Assembly (NCBI GenBank): GCA_015680685.1
Contig: MNCI01004619.1
Location: 49,461-113,460, forward strand
DNA: 64,000 nt
Direction: 5' to 3'
DNA from: Gnetum montanum
Taxonomy: Eukaryota; Streptophyta; Gnetopsida; Gnetales; Gnetaceae
Of this stretch, positions 1 to 12,964 are shown piece by piece. How positions within the stretch are numbered: position 1 is the stretch's first letter; each line of letters begins with the position of its first letter. A program made the position numbers and the translations under genes. The notes below the pieces were generated by a model. It was not told where the DNA came from, ran no database searches, and worked only from the letters and a program-made list of their open reading frames with translations.

Positions 1-650
1 ATGTGGGTTTGTCAGGGCATTAAGGGCATGAGCTTGCTTTGGGGAGGACCCACTGACATTCCTCTTTAGTGCACTAGTTAACTTCTTTTTCCTAACATTT
101 TTGCAATTAGTTTTATTTTGTTCATTTCCATCATAACATCCATTTCATTGATGCTACAGTTGTCTCTTTTTATCTATCTCTCTTACTCCTTTTCTTTCTC
201 CATTCTAACGCTACTAGAGGTTCACGATTAGTCATGGGGGTACGGGGCCTGATTTTTCGATTTTCTCCTAGCCCTAAATTTTTTTTGATTTGATTTTCTT
301 CCTAACCCCTACACCTTCAGTAGTCATCATTAATATATCCCCAGATCTGTATCAGTCATACCACAACTCAGCTAATGGACTTACACTGAAACAAGGTATC
401 AATTACATGATAATTCATTTACCCTTGCTAATATAAGATTGTGTTGTGTGTGTAGATGGCAATCATACAATAATAGAATTGGATCTAGAGAGAACACATG
501 AAATGGAGTGGCGCTGGAAACAACTATGTAAGGAGAAAGATCGATGGCGCTCTTACCGACAGACAACGGAAGGCACAATCTTAGCGTTGGCAGCAGCAAC
601 ACTTCTTTCTCTCTCTTTCTCTCAAGCTGCCAACTAAGGCTTGATGTCAT
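1..650 (+). repeat. 3' internal end of a Tat/Athila-like Gypsy element
   Basis: The first 69 bases read in frame as the end of a coding region with the block GMSLLWGG followed by a stop. The same block recurs at 32335-32382 inside the large plus-strand Gypsy, so this is a shared element-encoded protein and not a host gene. The remainder, up to the LTR start near 651, has no recognisable domain; it holds pyrimidine-rich stretches and short ORFs that look incidental. The identity of the protein is unknown. The assignment rests on the match to 32.3 kb and on the adjoining LTR. Confidence 0.45.
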
Positions 651-846
651 TGTAATAAGGTGTTCACCCTTGTTATCATGAACACCAGTTTTGTCAAGTC
701 TTGTAATGATGATTCGTTCACATGTCATCCCATTAGTTCCATTCCCCTCAATAATTCCATACCTTCCTAATATTATTATATGGAACTCGAGGACGAGTTT
801 TCATTCAGTCATAGGGGTATGATGAGATGCGATTCGCATGAGCCGT

Positions 847-866
847 GATATCGCGTACGCGATATC
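847..866. promoter_or_regulatory. 20-bp perfect palindrome in LTR U3
   Basis: The sequence gatatcgcgtacgcgatatc is its own reverse complement over all 20 bases. A second imperfect copy follows at about 884-898. It sits about 50 bp upstream of the TATA box, where other LTR copies in the window carry different but also palindromic CATCGATG-like motifs. A role as a binding site for a dimeric regulator is inference. Confidence 0.6.
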
Positions 867-918
867 GCGTCATCCCCTGTGATGTTGCGTATGCGATATT
901 GTGGTCCACTGCCATATC

Positions 919-926
919 TATAAATA
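919..926 (+). promoter_or_regulatory. TATA box of LTR copy 1
   Basis: TATAAATA. Equivalent boxes stand at 20188-20195, 36310-36317 and 59090-59097 in the related LTRs, at a constant distance downstream of the palindrome cluster. Confidence 0.6.
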
Positions 927-1841
927 AGAGGTGGCACTCCCCTTATTTCTCATCCTGAGTTAGAAGTAGGGAAACTCTGGCAGTTTGATCACTCCAGAGA
1001 TAGAATATTTTTCATGTGCCCATAGTAGGAGTCCCAAAGTGAATAGATCTTTATTCGAGCAACATTGTACCTGAACACAAGTTGTGTACGACAATAAAGA
1101 CGAACTTTCTAGATAAACCTTGTAGTGCATGGAATAGGATTTTATTTATTGTTTTCTCTCTCACCCTTAAACTCCTAGAATGCAAAATGAGTACGACTTG
1201 ATTACGAGAATCTAAGGATGTGTACGGATAGTCAAGGGATCGGCTGCTCATCGCATGCGGTATGAGTACGACTTGATTACGAGCATCTTGTGTGACTACT
1301 TGGTAACCCAATGGCATATTTAGGATCTACACTTGGTAATCCCAGTGGTAGTCCCAGATGTGTACGGTTAGTCAAGGAATCAACTACTCATCGCACTTAG
1401 GCTAGATAGATTCTCTCAACCCTTTCCTCCTAGTTAGGTGCCTTAGTATGACCACTTCGAGCATGTGCGTTACACGCGGTGATCCTAGCAACGATTAGCG
1501 TTTGGTAACCATGGTTGCATTGGTTCAAGGTATGTATGGTAAGTGGGAACGGATGCTGACGCTAGGTAATTTAGACTTAGTCATTAGTTAGAGTTAGTTA
1601 GTTTCTCAACCCTCCACATCGATAGCATAGGAAAAAAGCATAAAAAGATATAAAAATCATATACCTCAGACTTACTTAACCATACACCGTGACAACCACA
1701 AGTATGTCTGGGAAGACAACGAATGATTAACCCCAAGTGTTCCATGGGGTGTGTAGGAACTTAGTTTGCGAAGTTCGATCGGATCGCATGTGCTACGCTC
1801 GTTTCGTATGGTTGAGTGTAGGGGTACCTCGCCACTCATCA

Positions 1842-2400
1842 GAAATTGTAGAAATTAAAAAGACACAGAGTTATTTTAGGGAAAACCTTCAAGGTGAAAA
1901 AACCCAGCCAAAAATCAGTTCTTGGACCATTAGCAGTGGCACAACTTTAGAGGATTGAAGCTCAAGGAGAATTTACAAAGAAGGGAAGATGACTCTCAAG
2001 CTTATGCTTTAAAAAAAAAAATGTGGCACTCTGGATGCTTCCTTTGAGCTCCTTATATATTTTTCAAGTTAGAAAAATAAATCCAAAATTAAAAAGGGGA
2101 TGAGTTAGTTTATTTTTGTGGGGATAGGTATGGGGCCAAATATAACATAAATATGAATAAAAATATAATGAGGCATGGTAGAAATATCCAAAGAAAATGA
2201 AGGCAAAGGCAAATTTTCCTTCATCCACCTCACATTTATAAGCTTCCTTAGTGAGCTTCTTAAGAATATTATTCTACTTGTTCAATGAGCAAAATTCATT
2301 AAATTCCATCACATTTGTTTATACTAGTAAATTTCTATTCATGTAAAAAACTTATAAACAATTTTCCAAATAAACTTAATATTTTGAATGCTTAAAATTA
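1842..2400. other. No gene seen; AT-rich internal or flanking sequence
   Basis: Follows LTR copy 1. It contains a poly-A run near 2011-2022 and short purine-rich stretches. No protein domain is recognisable on either strand. Confidence 0.4.
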
Positions 2401-2820
2401 CATGAAATGATATTTTTGTAATAATAAAATGATAAAATAAAAGTAAAGAATATTTAAAATTTAATATATTTTATAGAATATTTAAAGAATTATAAAGAAC
2501 AATCTCAATCTTTATTATCATTGATGAATTGCATCTAGAAGCAATCCACTCAAATAAAGATGTCATATAACTACAATTCACCATATTGTGAGTGTTCAAA
2601 ACTAACTCTAACTTCAATTTAAAAAAGTACAATAATTTCACTAATAATTTCTAAAAGGATATTCTTGGACATGATAGTCGACTTGTATTTATAGGCATGT
2701 TCATGACCCACTATATCATATCTACAACATTGTATATTGAGCTATGTTATTGCATCTACAATATTGTACATCATAGTTCCTCTATTGAATATTTTATTAT
2801 ACCCCTATGAATAATTAAAA
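2400..2820 (-). repeat. LTR-like repeat G, copy 1
   Basis: Matches 12220-12560 in the same orientation: both contain CAATCTCAATCTTTATT, then a stretch ending AATTCACCA, then CTTGTATTTATA. The two copies flank minus-strand Gypsy coding remnants (3046-11500), so they are probably the two LTRs of one old minus-strand element. Termini cannot be placed. Confidence 0.5.
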
Positions 2821-3045
2821 AATCATCCTTGAGTTCAAATAAAAAAGAGAATAGAATTCATTACAAACTTATTGGTCTACATGAACTCGATAACATGACA
2901 TAGATACATGAATAATTACTGACTTTGAATATCACATGTTTGTTTGAGTGGTGTTACAAACATATCATGTAGTACATAATTGACACATGCTAAACATTCA
3001 CGATATAAATAACAAAAAAAAAAATGAAATCATGATTTAGTTTTT

Positions 3046-4650
3046 TTAGGTTCCTAATAGTAGTGTCTCCTCCATTAACTTCTTTCCTTTGTAATCTAGT
3101 TTCTTGAATTGGTACTTATTTAGAAGTGCCCTTAGCTTCTCTTCTTTTGTCATGGGATTATGTACATTCCACACCACCTTGATGATGTTCTCTAATGTTG
3201 GAACTTTCCAAGGAAATGATAATTGTGGAAACATCTAATTGGTCTTAATATAACATGCTACAAATTATATTCTTTCCACTTCAAAAGCTTTGGATAGTTT
3301 CTATAATTTCTAATAGTCTTTCATTCTTCTATCTAGGTCTTCTAGAACATCCTTTTAATTTGATTGCTTGATTTAACTACATAATGCTTAGAGTTTGCAA
3401 TGTGAAGCTTTTTTTATGCATCTTTTCTATCTAGAAACTCTTTCTTATATAAAGGAGTACATGGTATCCAGTTGCTGCTCTATCTCTATTTTTGGTCTAC
3501 CTGTTGTCAACATGGCAAAGTTAGCATAGTGTAGATTTGTTAACCCCATGTATTCTATCATATCTTTAATCTATAGGACTTTATTTTTATGCTTGTGTTG
3601 ATAGACTACGGAAAGACTATCCAAGATGGGTTGCCAATTAGGCAACTACTATGTAATAGAGCTAATCTTAGCTTTGGTCATTTGAAATTCCTTTTCATTG
3701 ATATATTTGTATATGTCCACTTGGTTTTTGAAATTTTCTTTGAGCCTTTCATGCCTTTGACCTTGTTCTACCATACGTTGATCTCAATAAATGATTTCTA
3801 CTTAACTATCTACACCTCTTTTCATTAACAAGGTTCTATTTTCTCAAGTCAATTGTCTCATATCTAGGTTAACTCTAGAAAATGAATCTCTTTGTTGATA
3901 GAATTATCTAACATGTTCCTTTATTTTTTTACATTTATCAACCTAATATTTTTCATAACAATTCTCTTATTTTATTCTTCTAATGCAATAATAGCTTTTG
4001 CATGGGTATATGTCTAGGCTTCTGTAGCTAAAGCACTCCACAATACCTTCTTCCTTTCTATCTCTAACAACTTTTGCTTAGTCATCAATTATTTGACATG
4101 GTCATTTTTGAATTGTAGTAACTATTCTAGTGCAATATATTGTGTAACTCTCAATATGACTAGTTCCTCTTGTAACCTCTATACTGTAATCTATACATGT
4201 TGCATTCTTGTCTTAGCCATGATCAGTTTCCCTTTTGTAGATATTAGCTCTAAATGGAATGTAGTAATATCACTTGGAATGTCAAAAATATTTTACATAA
4301 TTTTTTCTATTTATAACACTCTCTCTAAGGCATCTTCATGCTTAGAAGGGAACATAATCTCTTTTCCTAATGTTCAACGAATGTTTAAACATCTTTATCT
4401 CTACAAATATCTATCAGTGGCATAATGGGAACATTGAATTATTCTTTAATATGATCAATAATTACTTCTACTTCTCCTACTGCATCTTAGTATTGCATAA
4501 CTACTATAGTGGCCTTTTCTTCTATTTCAAACATCACTTAGAAGGATGCAATGTTCCCTAAAATTTTTCATGTCCATTCATCATTGTCTTATGCCTATAA
4601 AGATACTTAACCACTAGTGGATCCTATTGATACTACATGTCTACTTGGAT
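3046..4650 (-). pseudogene. Decayed extra 3' reading frame of a Tat-like Gypsy (coiled-coil protein)
   Basis: The clearest part is 3046-3234, a 62-residue frame whose second half (HNPMTKEEKLRALLNKY) resembles the C terminus of the frame at 35654-35866 (HNKEDKMKALLNAF). Upstream on the minus strand, at about 4300-4100, a frame containing KGKLIMAKTRMQH followed by RLQEELV parallels the heptad-like region at 34690-34800. In both places the frame lies just upstream of a 3' LTR. Known family context: Tat-lineage Gypsy elements often carry an additional ORF outside gag-pol. Function is unknown; this copy is broken by many stops. Confidence 0.45.
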
Positions 4651-6459
4651 TATCTTTAACTTTGTACATGTTGCATACTTTCATATAATCCATATTTATT
4701 TTTCTTATGATCAGCTAGAGATGACTCATGGAGGATCGATAATCTACTTGTTCTATTGGTGGAGCACTTGGTTCTTCTCATTCTATAGCTAGAGTTGATC
4801 CACTAGGTCTTGCTTGTTCTATTTCTATGGCTAGCATTTTGCCTCTAGTGTTGACTCTGCTATAGCCTCAATGTCCTCTAGTTTTCCCACTTGATATTTC
4901 TTTGGTGGCATTGGCCTTGAAATTTCTATGTATAATACATTTTGAACTTTACATAAGACATCATTTATGTATTCCAAAAATCCGACTTACGTACACAACT
5001 TTTTGATGAGACAAGGAAATGGAAGAGTAGGTTTTATTGTCTTCTTTTCTTTGAACCTTCTTTATATTTATAGAAACAACAAGGATGTCATATTATTCTT
5101 AAACTTTTCCATTATGATGGTACTTCCTCTAGTGGCATATGTAAAAATTCTATTATGTCTCTTACTTGGAAAGATGTAATATGTTACAATCTTAAAATAA
5201 ATCATACTATTAGTAGATGATCCATTATACTCCTTTTTAGTAACTCCATATGCCCTCTATAGTTATAGGTTTCTAGCATCTATGTTCGACTTTGTAGAGA
5301 TCTAGGTAATGTTAGCTTTAACATTTGGTAGAATTAAGATTCTACCAATGGATTTAACTAAATATGGCATTATTACTCCAATCTTCTTTGTTGTATCATC
5401 TTGTCCATTGTGTTAAAATTGATGAACTTCTCTTAAATATGATTTATCATTGCTTGAAATGATGAGCCAAAAGAGCAATGCTTGCAATATTTTACATAAC
5501 CTCTATAGGTGTGAACTTCATCAATGGACCAAAATTCAATTCCATCATGATAGTGGACATGAAAAACCTTTTATAAATGGCCTATAAACATTTATTAGAG
5601 AGTCTGAGATATTATGGTTATTCTAGAACATGTGATGCATCAACTTTTACTTGTGCAAATTACCCTATTACTAGTGTGGGTTGGTAAATGGAATATAATT
5701 GTGCTTCCTATTCTATGGTAAGAATTTAATCTTTGACTTGTCCTCTTTCTCTTCTTCTTCCTTTGTGCCTCTTCTCTCTAGACTATGATATTCCTCTTGC
5801 TTCTAGTATTCTTTTTGATGGCCTCTACAATCATAAGAAATATTAAGATTATCTAAAAATTTCTAACAATTCATAACCTTTCATTGGATTTTTGATTTTA
5901 ATCAAAAATGTCATACATAATAAATTCTATTTTAAAAATTGGATTGTAAAGTTTTAAAATTTGTCAATATAGAGAAAGCCTTAATTTATAAAAATGCTCA
6001 ATTAAATAATTTTCCAAATAATCAAAGATAATTTTTGACTTGAATGACTTATCACTATCCCTAATTTATTGTTAAAAAATCATAAAATGGTTATTTGGAG
6101 AGAAATTTTATGTTTATTGGCTTAGATTGGATTATAGTCACATTATCACTTATAATACTTACCCTTAATTGATCTTCTAAGCATTAGATAAAATTCATAC
6201 AATTTGCAAGATTATGCATAAACATTCTACTCCATGAATAAGAAGCTCACTCTAGGAGGAAAAGGATTTAGAAATAGGTGAAATTAGATGTGCGATGAGG
6301 AAGATATGAAGCTTGGAAGGTTTTCTAATAGAAAAATTACATGAACTTCCTTTGTGTGAATTGACATAAATGAAATTTTTTTTAATAGCTCACATGGATA
6401 TATATTATTTTAATGTATAATATTGTTGATGCAATATCATAGGTATTGTGATATAGTAT
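4651..6459. other. Old Gypsy-derived sequence without a clear domain
   Basis: Short minus-strand frames persist, but none carries a motif I can name. Probably the upstream part of the decayed 3' frame of the minus-strand element, judged only by position and strand. Confidence 0.3.
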
Positions 6460-8090
6460 CTATGATATCACCATTAAAATTTTCAAGATTTTTTTATGAA
6501 TTTTGACGAAAAAATTGATGAAGTGAGTAGCTTGGAAGATCTTAAGATAGTCTATAGGATTCTTGATGATATATTATGCCTAAAATATGGTATTTTAATG
6601 TTGAAATGATGTTAGATAAGGAGTTTAGGTATGATAAATAAACTTGAGTTAGGAAATGATTTGATAAAAAATTGTTGAGTTTATGAATGAATATGGATAT
6701 ATAGGAAAGTAATAATGGTTGATAAAGTATCCAAAAGATACAAGATCATGTGGATTTGGATATCAAGAATAAAACACAAAAGTTATACAAGTGGATCCTC
6801 CCCAAAGTAGGCTCTTATCTTTAATGCCTTTATACAACCACACCTATAAGTGTTTGTGGGCACTTAAGCTATTGATATAAATGCTATCTATCTTCCAAAA
6901 CATATATGTTAGTATGGCCCCAATAAGAAAATAACACTATGCTACAAAAAACTATTAAATTATAATTATATACAATAGTAAAGTGCAATGGTAGTAGCAG
7001 GGATTGTAGAAAATGAGACATGAGGCATCTTTTTATAAGCATAATAAATTCAATATGTAATGCATGGCTAAAGTGATCATTATCCTATTTGTCCAAGATC
7101 CAAACCAAGTCCATACCACTTACCAATGACATCACATAATATCGTCCCAAAACTTACAACCACAAGATGATAATAGCTATAGAAAATATCATCAATTGGA
7201 AATAAAGAGTGAGGAAGCAACTTATTAATTAAGTAGTTTATTTTAAATGAGACTTTGTCATTGGACAAAGAAGTGGCTTCAAGCATGGGTAATATGTATT
7301 TGTAGCCGAATAACTAATTCAAGTCCAAGAAACCTTTTTAGATTCTTGAGAATTCATCTACCTTCAAGCATAGCTAACATGTCTTTCCAATGAAACCTCT
7401 AGTAATTTTTATTATGTAATTATTGTGTCAATCTTACCAGAGGACTCTCTTCAAGCATGTGTAACATGTCTTTCCAATGACATGATAGGGAAACACTTAT
7501 TTTAGAACATGCTTTCATTTTACATTAAAACACAAGTAAATAATACAACTTAACAACATAATAAGACTCATAGAAGTTGCTTTAGGGAATCCACAAACCC
7601 CCTTGATGTCATACCCTTTTCATTCACACTTGGTTCTTTACCTTTTTATTCAATCATAATGTTCATAAGTTTGGTTTAGTTTTATGATCATGAGAATATC
7701 ATTATATCAATGAAAAGAATATCTTATTATTGGCAATGAGTGGATGGATGATGTGCTCTCACTGTATATACAATTAATCCTTTAATGATTTAACATAGAG
7801 TGAAATTCATACTATGTCAACTATATCTTGCTTATTACTTAATACTTTATTAGAAAAATCAACAAAAATATGTACATAAAGAGTGGTAAAAATGTATGAA
7901 GAATTAAAGATATAAAAGAATAGAAAAACATATAAAGAATTTAAAAGATGCTAAAGAAATACAGAGATGATAAGAATTATGAAAATATTAAAGGATAGTA
8001 AAGATACTAAATGAAAAAATATCAAGAATTAGAAAAGTATGGTAAAAATTGCAAACCAAAAAAATTATAAAATAAAAATATGAAAATGCA
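6460..8090 (-). repeat. Gypsy LTR family F, copy 1
   Basis: Aligns with 56853-58385 in the same orientation. Shared landmarks include GTTATACAAGTGG near 6782 and 57132, CCACACCTATAAGTG near 6839 and 57191, a run containing ATCCAAAC near 7098, and CAAGCATGGGTAACATGT-like repeats near 7270-7480. At 58400-58990 the neighbouring minus-strand sequence is integrase C terminus, so the family is a Gypsy whose 3' LTR lies at this position. Exact termini were not resolved. Confidence 0.6.
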
Positions 8091-8399
8091 CTTATCAATT
8101 CCTAATTAAAGATAGAACACCTCTCCCATAATGAACTTATGGATGAGTATTTAGAAAATAAACTATACACCCCTAGGATCTTACACTCTAGGTTCTTTTT
8201 TATCATCCTTAGTGATTTATATTTTTATTTATTATCCCATGTAACATTGATTGTAACCAAGTTTTGAACATTTGAAAATACATATCCTATTATATTAAAT
8301 GGTCTTTCCATTTAAGAGGATCCAGATATGTTTTCTTATTTAATATTGATTTTAGGTTTTAAGTCTCCATATTTGCTATTTGTTAGTTATGTATGATCA

Positions 8400-11300
8400 T
8401 GGTTTAGGATATCCTTCTATAAGTTGTTTATTTGGAATGTTTTCTTGTGATAGGAGTTTATAAGTGGGTTGGATATTTTCATGTATATTTTATATAGTTT
8501 TATGCTCTCATTTCTTAACCATTATATGTCTTTTGATTTAGTGGTTATTATTTCCTTTTGCATACACACTTCTTTATAAAGTTTGTTATGGACTGGTATA
8601 TGGATTGTGTTAATATTGTAAACTTTTTGTTCATAATTATAATCTTCATCATCATAAGTAATGCATGGAATTACTTGCATTTGTATGGCTTCATGTTTAT
8701 CTTCATTGAAAATTTGCAAAGACATGTCTCTCATTCCTAGCTTAGCATCAATTGTGTTAAGCTATGCTCTCCTCATAATTATATGAAAGTTCCCTTTATC
8801 ATTTTTAACATTGAACACAAGAAATTTTTCTGGATACAGTTACCCATTAATAATAGTCATCGCATCTTCTACTTGTCCTAAAGGAATGATGACTTGTTGA
8901 TCTACAAGCTCTAGATTTATGTTGCACTTCTTTAAGGGTGATAGGTTTCATTCCTTGTATGCTTTTTGAGATATCAAATTAACTTCAAAATTTGAGTCTA
9001 GTATAGCTTTACATGATGAATTTATAGCAATTTTAAAATAAATTAGAGGGCTTCTAAGATATATTTTTTTTCCTAAAAAGAGTTCCTACTGTTATCCAAT
9101 TTGATATTGTATTAGTTAATATGAAAGTTTTAAACTTCTAATTTGGTTATTATTGAAGCATGATGGTTGCAAGAGGATCTATCATAGAAGAAATAGAATT
9201 GGATGAAGTTCCTTCTCTATAATATTTTTTAGACTTTTTTTAAAGAAAGGGTACTTCTTCAATTTTGGTTCATAATTGCTGGCATTATCTTCTTTATATG
9301 TACTAACTACACTTGTTGCATTCTTTTGTTGTGGTTGTGTTAGCAGTTCTTCTTGCATTACTAGTAGTAGTACTAGTGATAAGGGTTTAGAGCTTAATGA
9401 GAGTGACTTGTAGCTATTTGAGATATGTAGGGTTATGATTTCATACATAGAATCATAGGTTTGTGATAGTTAACTAGAGAGTAATAAGAAGAATGATGAA
9501 TAAGAGTACTGCATGAGGATATAGGATGTTGTACATAATATTTATAAGGATCTTATTTTTGGTATGGATGTTGTTGGCAATGAAATCCTCCATAACTGTG
9601 GTTGTTACCATTATTATTAGTATTACTCTTATTTTTGAGGATAAGCCTTGGTTGGATAATACAGTTGTTAATAGGGATGTTTATAGTTACCTTGTGAATA
9701 TGGTAATCTTTTGGACATTCACTTTTTGACAAATTTTGGATTAAGTACATATGTTTCAAAGTCCTGTAAATGGACCATAATAGGATAACATTCCTTATAC
9801 TATTCATATTGACACACATTATAGTCATTTTCATCTTCTAAACTTGAGTCCATAACTTTTTCCACTACAACAACTTTTCATTTGTTTCTGTAATTTTCAT
9901 GTTCATTATCCCTTTTTTTCTTCTTATTCTTAATCCTAATGAATGCTTGTTTAGTTTTCTCATTTGTTTAGTGCTATTATGAAATTTTCATTCATAAAGT
10001 TTCACATTTCTCTACCTTTAATATCATTTACTGATTTCTAAATGGGTAGATTTTTTCATTGAATCGTATATGTTTTGCTAAGAAAAGGATCTCTATTGTA
10101 CTCTTCAACTAATTCTCTTTTACTTAGCTTTCCTTCTTCATTTGCTACTTGATCCAATAACTATTAGATTCAATGGGCTTTCATATTTAATGATTTTCCT
10201 TGGGCATACCCACTAAAGGTCTCTCTTGTTTTATTTCTTAATCTATTAATAATATATCATAGTTATTCCCTATGAGAAATTCATGACTTGGGCATCTATG
10301 TATTACTGAATAATATCTATACACTGCTACATCAAGGGATTCATGTGTTCCTTGTTTTCACCCTTTAATTTTTTTTCTTAAATTTTACATTTTTAGTAGG
10401 TTTGTTACTTATCATTAAATATCTCTAGCATGGTACTTCATGTTCTAATAGATTTTGGTTTTAAGGATCTATGCAAGCTTTCTGCTTTCTTTATGAGTGT
10501 TCAAGGAAACAACTTTAATTTTTGTCAATCATTTTCTATATTATGTAGGATGTACACATCATAGAATTCTTGAACATGATGTTTTGATTTATATTATGTT
10601 TTCCTTCAAACTTTGAAATATTATTGATATCAAGTCACTTAATAAGAGTATTCCTTAGGTGTCTAGTTTATATGTACACTTATTCTCTAATACTAATCAT
10701 ACTTCGAGTGAACAATAGAGGTTACTTATAGCCTTCAAGTTTGTAATATCTATTGTAGTAGTAACCTCTTTGATGCCCATGACATTCTCTTCTCTCATGT
10801 CTTGTTTTACTTTTTTTTTTACCTTTCTTATAATCTTCTTACGTAGGTGTGTCTATCATAGTCCTTTTTTCTTTTCCTGTTATGATTCCTTTATCTTTTT
10901 CCTCATCAAAGTTAGTTGTTGAGTATGATGAAGAAGATAGGGAACTTAGAGAATGATGATGGATGGTTCTCATTTTATGACTCCTTGATTCTCTCTTTTG
11001 GATTTGTTGAAGGTCTTAGGCCTTAAATTCCTCCTAAGTATAGAGTTTATCTCATCTTTTCTAGGAGTTTCTACAACAACTAAATGTAATTTTGATTTTA
11101 TAGAATCTTCAGTGCATGTAATATGTGATTGAAAGCTGGATCTATGAGAATGATAGGCTTCTTCACTTTGTATGACATACATTCCTCTGTAAGGATAATT
11201 TTCAATGATGCCATTTTTCCTTTTTCTTGTTTATATCTTACCACCATGATATCATCTCTTTTTGCTTGAGCCTCTGTTGGCTGTTATTGCATTTTCATGT

Positions 11301-11500
11301 TTTTAGTAATTAGATATCCTTCTTCTTCAAGGCCAAGACTTTATCTAAGTATCGCTTCTTGAAGCATTAATGGTACTAAATGTTTAAATGACAACATAAT
11401 ATTGCCTTATAAGTCTCTCCATCTAAACTATTTATCCTGCTAGAAAATAATGTAAAATAAAGATAATAAGAATTAGAATGAGCATATGATATTCTCACTT
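8400..11500 (-). pseudogene. Gypsy gag-protease-linker remnant
   Basis: Minus-strand frames fall in the order gag (about 11200-9180), protease (about 9100-8740) and a linker before RT (8734-8522). The linker contains IPCITYDDEDYNYEQK, which parallels VPCITYSDTRCNYVQK at 62920-62960 in the right-hand Gypsy copy, and this supports the assignment. The gag frames 10970-11182, 9553-9834 and 9182-9448 are separated by stops and shifts. The RT that should follow is missing: LTR copy F (6460-8090) lies downstream instead. Non-functional. Confidence 0.5.
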
Positions 11501-12219
11501 GTATAAATCCTTTTTAATTTTCTTCATTATAATTTCTATTATCACTTTTATTAAGGTCAATAGCAGGTGGAGATTTCTCTTTATGTTTAAAATCCATTTT
11601 AAGTCTATTAATGCTCAAACTTATTGTAAGTGAAAGATAAACTTACTTTTGAAATTATTGTAAGTGTGATAGATAAACTTGATAATACTTGATACAATGA
11701 ATTGTATTAGAATCAACTAACTAGAAAAATTTAACATATCCACAAAAATAATATCAATGATGATCAATAGATAATTCCAACACTCAATCATACAAGTCAC
11801 AAATGCTCACAAATGAGTAAATCATAATCTATGGATGGATAATGTAAGTATACTAGTGATTTGATAATAAGCTTACAATTGTTATGTTCTCGCCTAGAGT
11901 TAGGAAAGTACAAAACATATGGTTTAACTCTTCGTAAGATATATGATCTATTGATGTTGCTTTAGCTCTAGGTATGCTAAGGATAAATAGAGTGAAAATG
12001 ATTATAAATCCTATCAACTAGGAACAATGAAAATATAAAGCTATTCTAGCCTATCAGTGATAAGTATCGAGTCCTAGCTTGCCATACATGTTCTAGGATG
12101 ATGTAATTATTACTAGGCTTACCAAGTAACTTTACCACTAAGAAAATCAAGTAGAGTCACTACTAGGTAATCAAACAACTACACTTTATGCTTAAAACTA
12201 ATTGGACCTATTCCACTCA
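11501..12219. other. AT-rich sequence between Gypsy gag and repeat G
   Basis: Contains short direct repeats such as TTATTGTAAGTG near 11610 and 11660. No domain seen. Probably the 5' untranslated part or part of the LTR of the minus-strand element. Confidence 0.3.
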
Positions 12220-12560
12220 TATTAGCAAACATGGTAATAGTAAATGATATAGGAAATATAAATGATATTAAAAAGTAAATCTATTTTATGTAGAAAGCTG
12301 CAATAATGAAGAACAATCTCAATCTTTATTGTTGTTCATGAATTACGTGTAGAAACAATCCACTTAAATAAAGATATCATACAATTGTAATTCACCACAT
12401 TATGAGCATTCACAACCAATTGTAACTTTAAACAATTAATTGTAAAATTTTTGCTAAGAATTCATAGAAATATATCTTTTGATATAATGGTGGGCTTGTA
12501 TTTATAAGCATGATATCATAGATAGAATATTGTATTCCTTCTATTAAATGTTTCATTGTT
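12220..12560 (-). repeat. LTR-like repeat G, copy 2
   Basis: Counterpart of 2400-2820, sharing CAATCTCAATCTTTATT, AATTCACCA and CTTGTATTTATA. It lies upstream, in minus-strand sense, of the gag remnant at 8400-11500, as expected of a 5' LTR. A GTAT/ATGT microsatellite follows near 12602-12620. Confidence 0.5.
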
Positions 12561-12964
12561 AGATATTTAAAATAAAGATACAATAATGATGATAAAAAAG
12601 AGATGTATGTATGTATGTCAAATCTCAAAAAAATGAATAATAATTAAAATAAATTTAGAGTCCATCAAATCATTAACATATAAAAGAAAGTGTAAAGAAA
12701 AAGTCCAACTTTATATTCTTTAATGATAAAATGTATATCATAACAAAACAAGGCGCATGTTATTCATCTTTAATGCTTTAAAAAAAACAAAAAATCTTAA
12801 CCACAATAATGTTCAATATATTTTTATTTATTACTTAATCCATTTCCTAAACCATAAGAATGTGATTCTTATAGAGTAAAACAACCTAATAAACTTTTTT
12901 TTCATGCATCTCTTGAATTTAATGATATTTTAATTATAGCATTAGAATTCATAATTTAAAGTAT

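Larger units (their letters stand above)
651..1841 (+). repeat. LTR of Tat/Athila-like Gypsy (copy 1, youngest-looking)
   Basis: Starts TGTAATAAGG and ends near CTCATCA. It aligns along its length with 36000-37066 and, in part, with 20085-20757 and 59005-59858. Shared landmarks are a TGAACACCA block, a stretch reading GGGGTATGATGA, a palindrome cluster, a TATA box, AATAAAG, the phrase GTATGACCACTT, and a closing GTTGAGTGTAGGG. Unlike the other copies it keeps many CpG sites, especially at 780-900 and 1440-1840, so it is probably younger or less methylated. A clear primer-binding site does not follow: the bases after 1841 do not match the tRNA-Asp-type site seen at 59860. Confidence 0.65.

Noticed and set aside
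4093-4425. Plus-strand ORF of 110 codons
   Set aside because: Antisense of the decayed coiled-coil frame on the minus strand; low-complexity composition.
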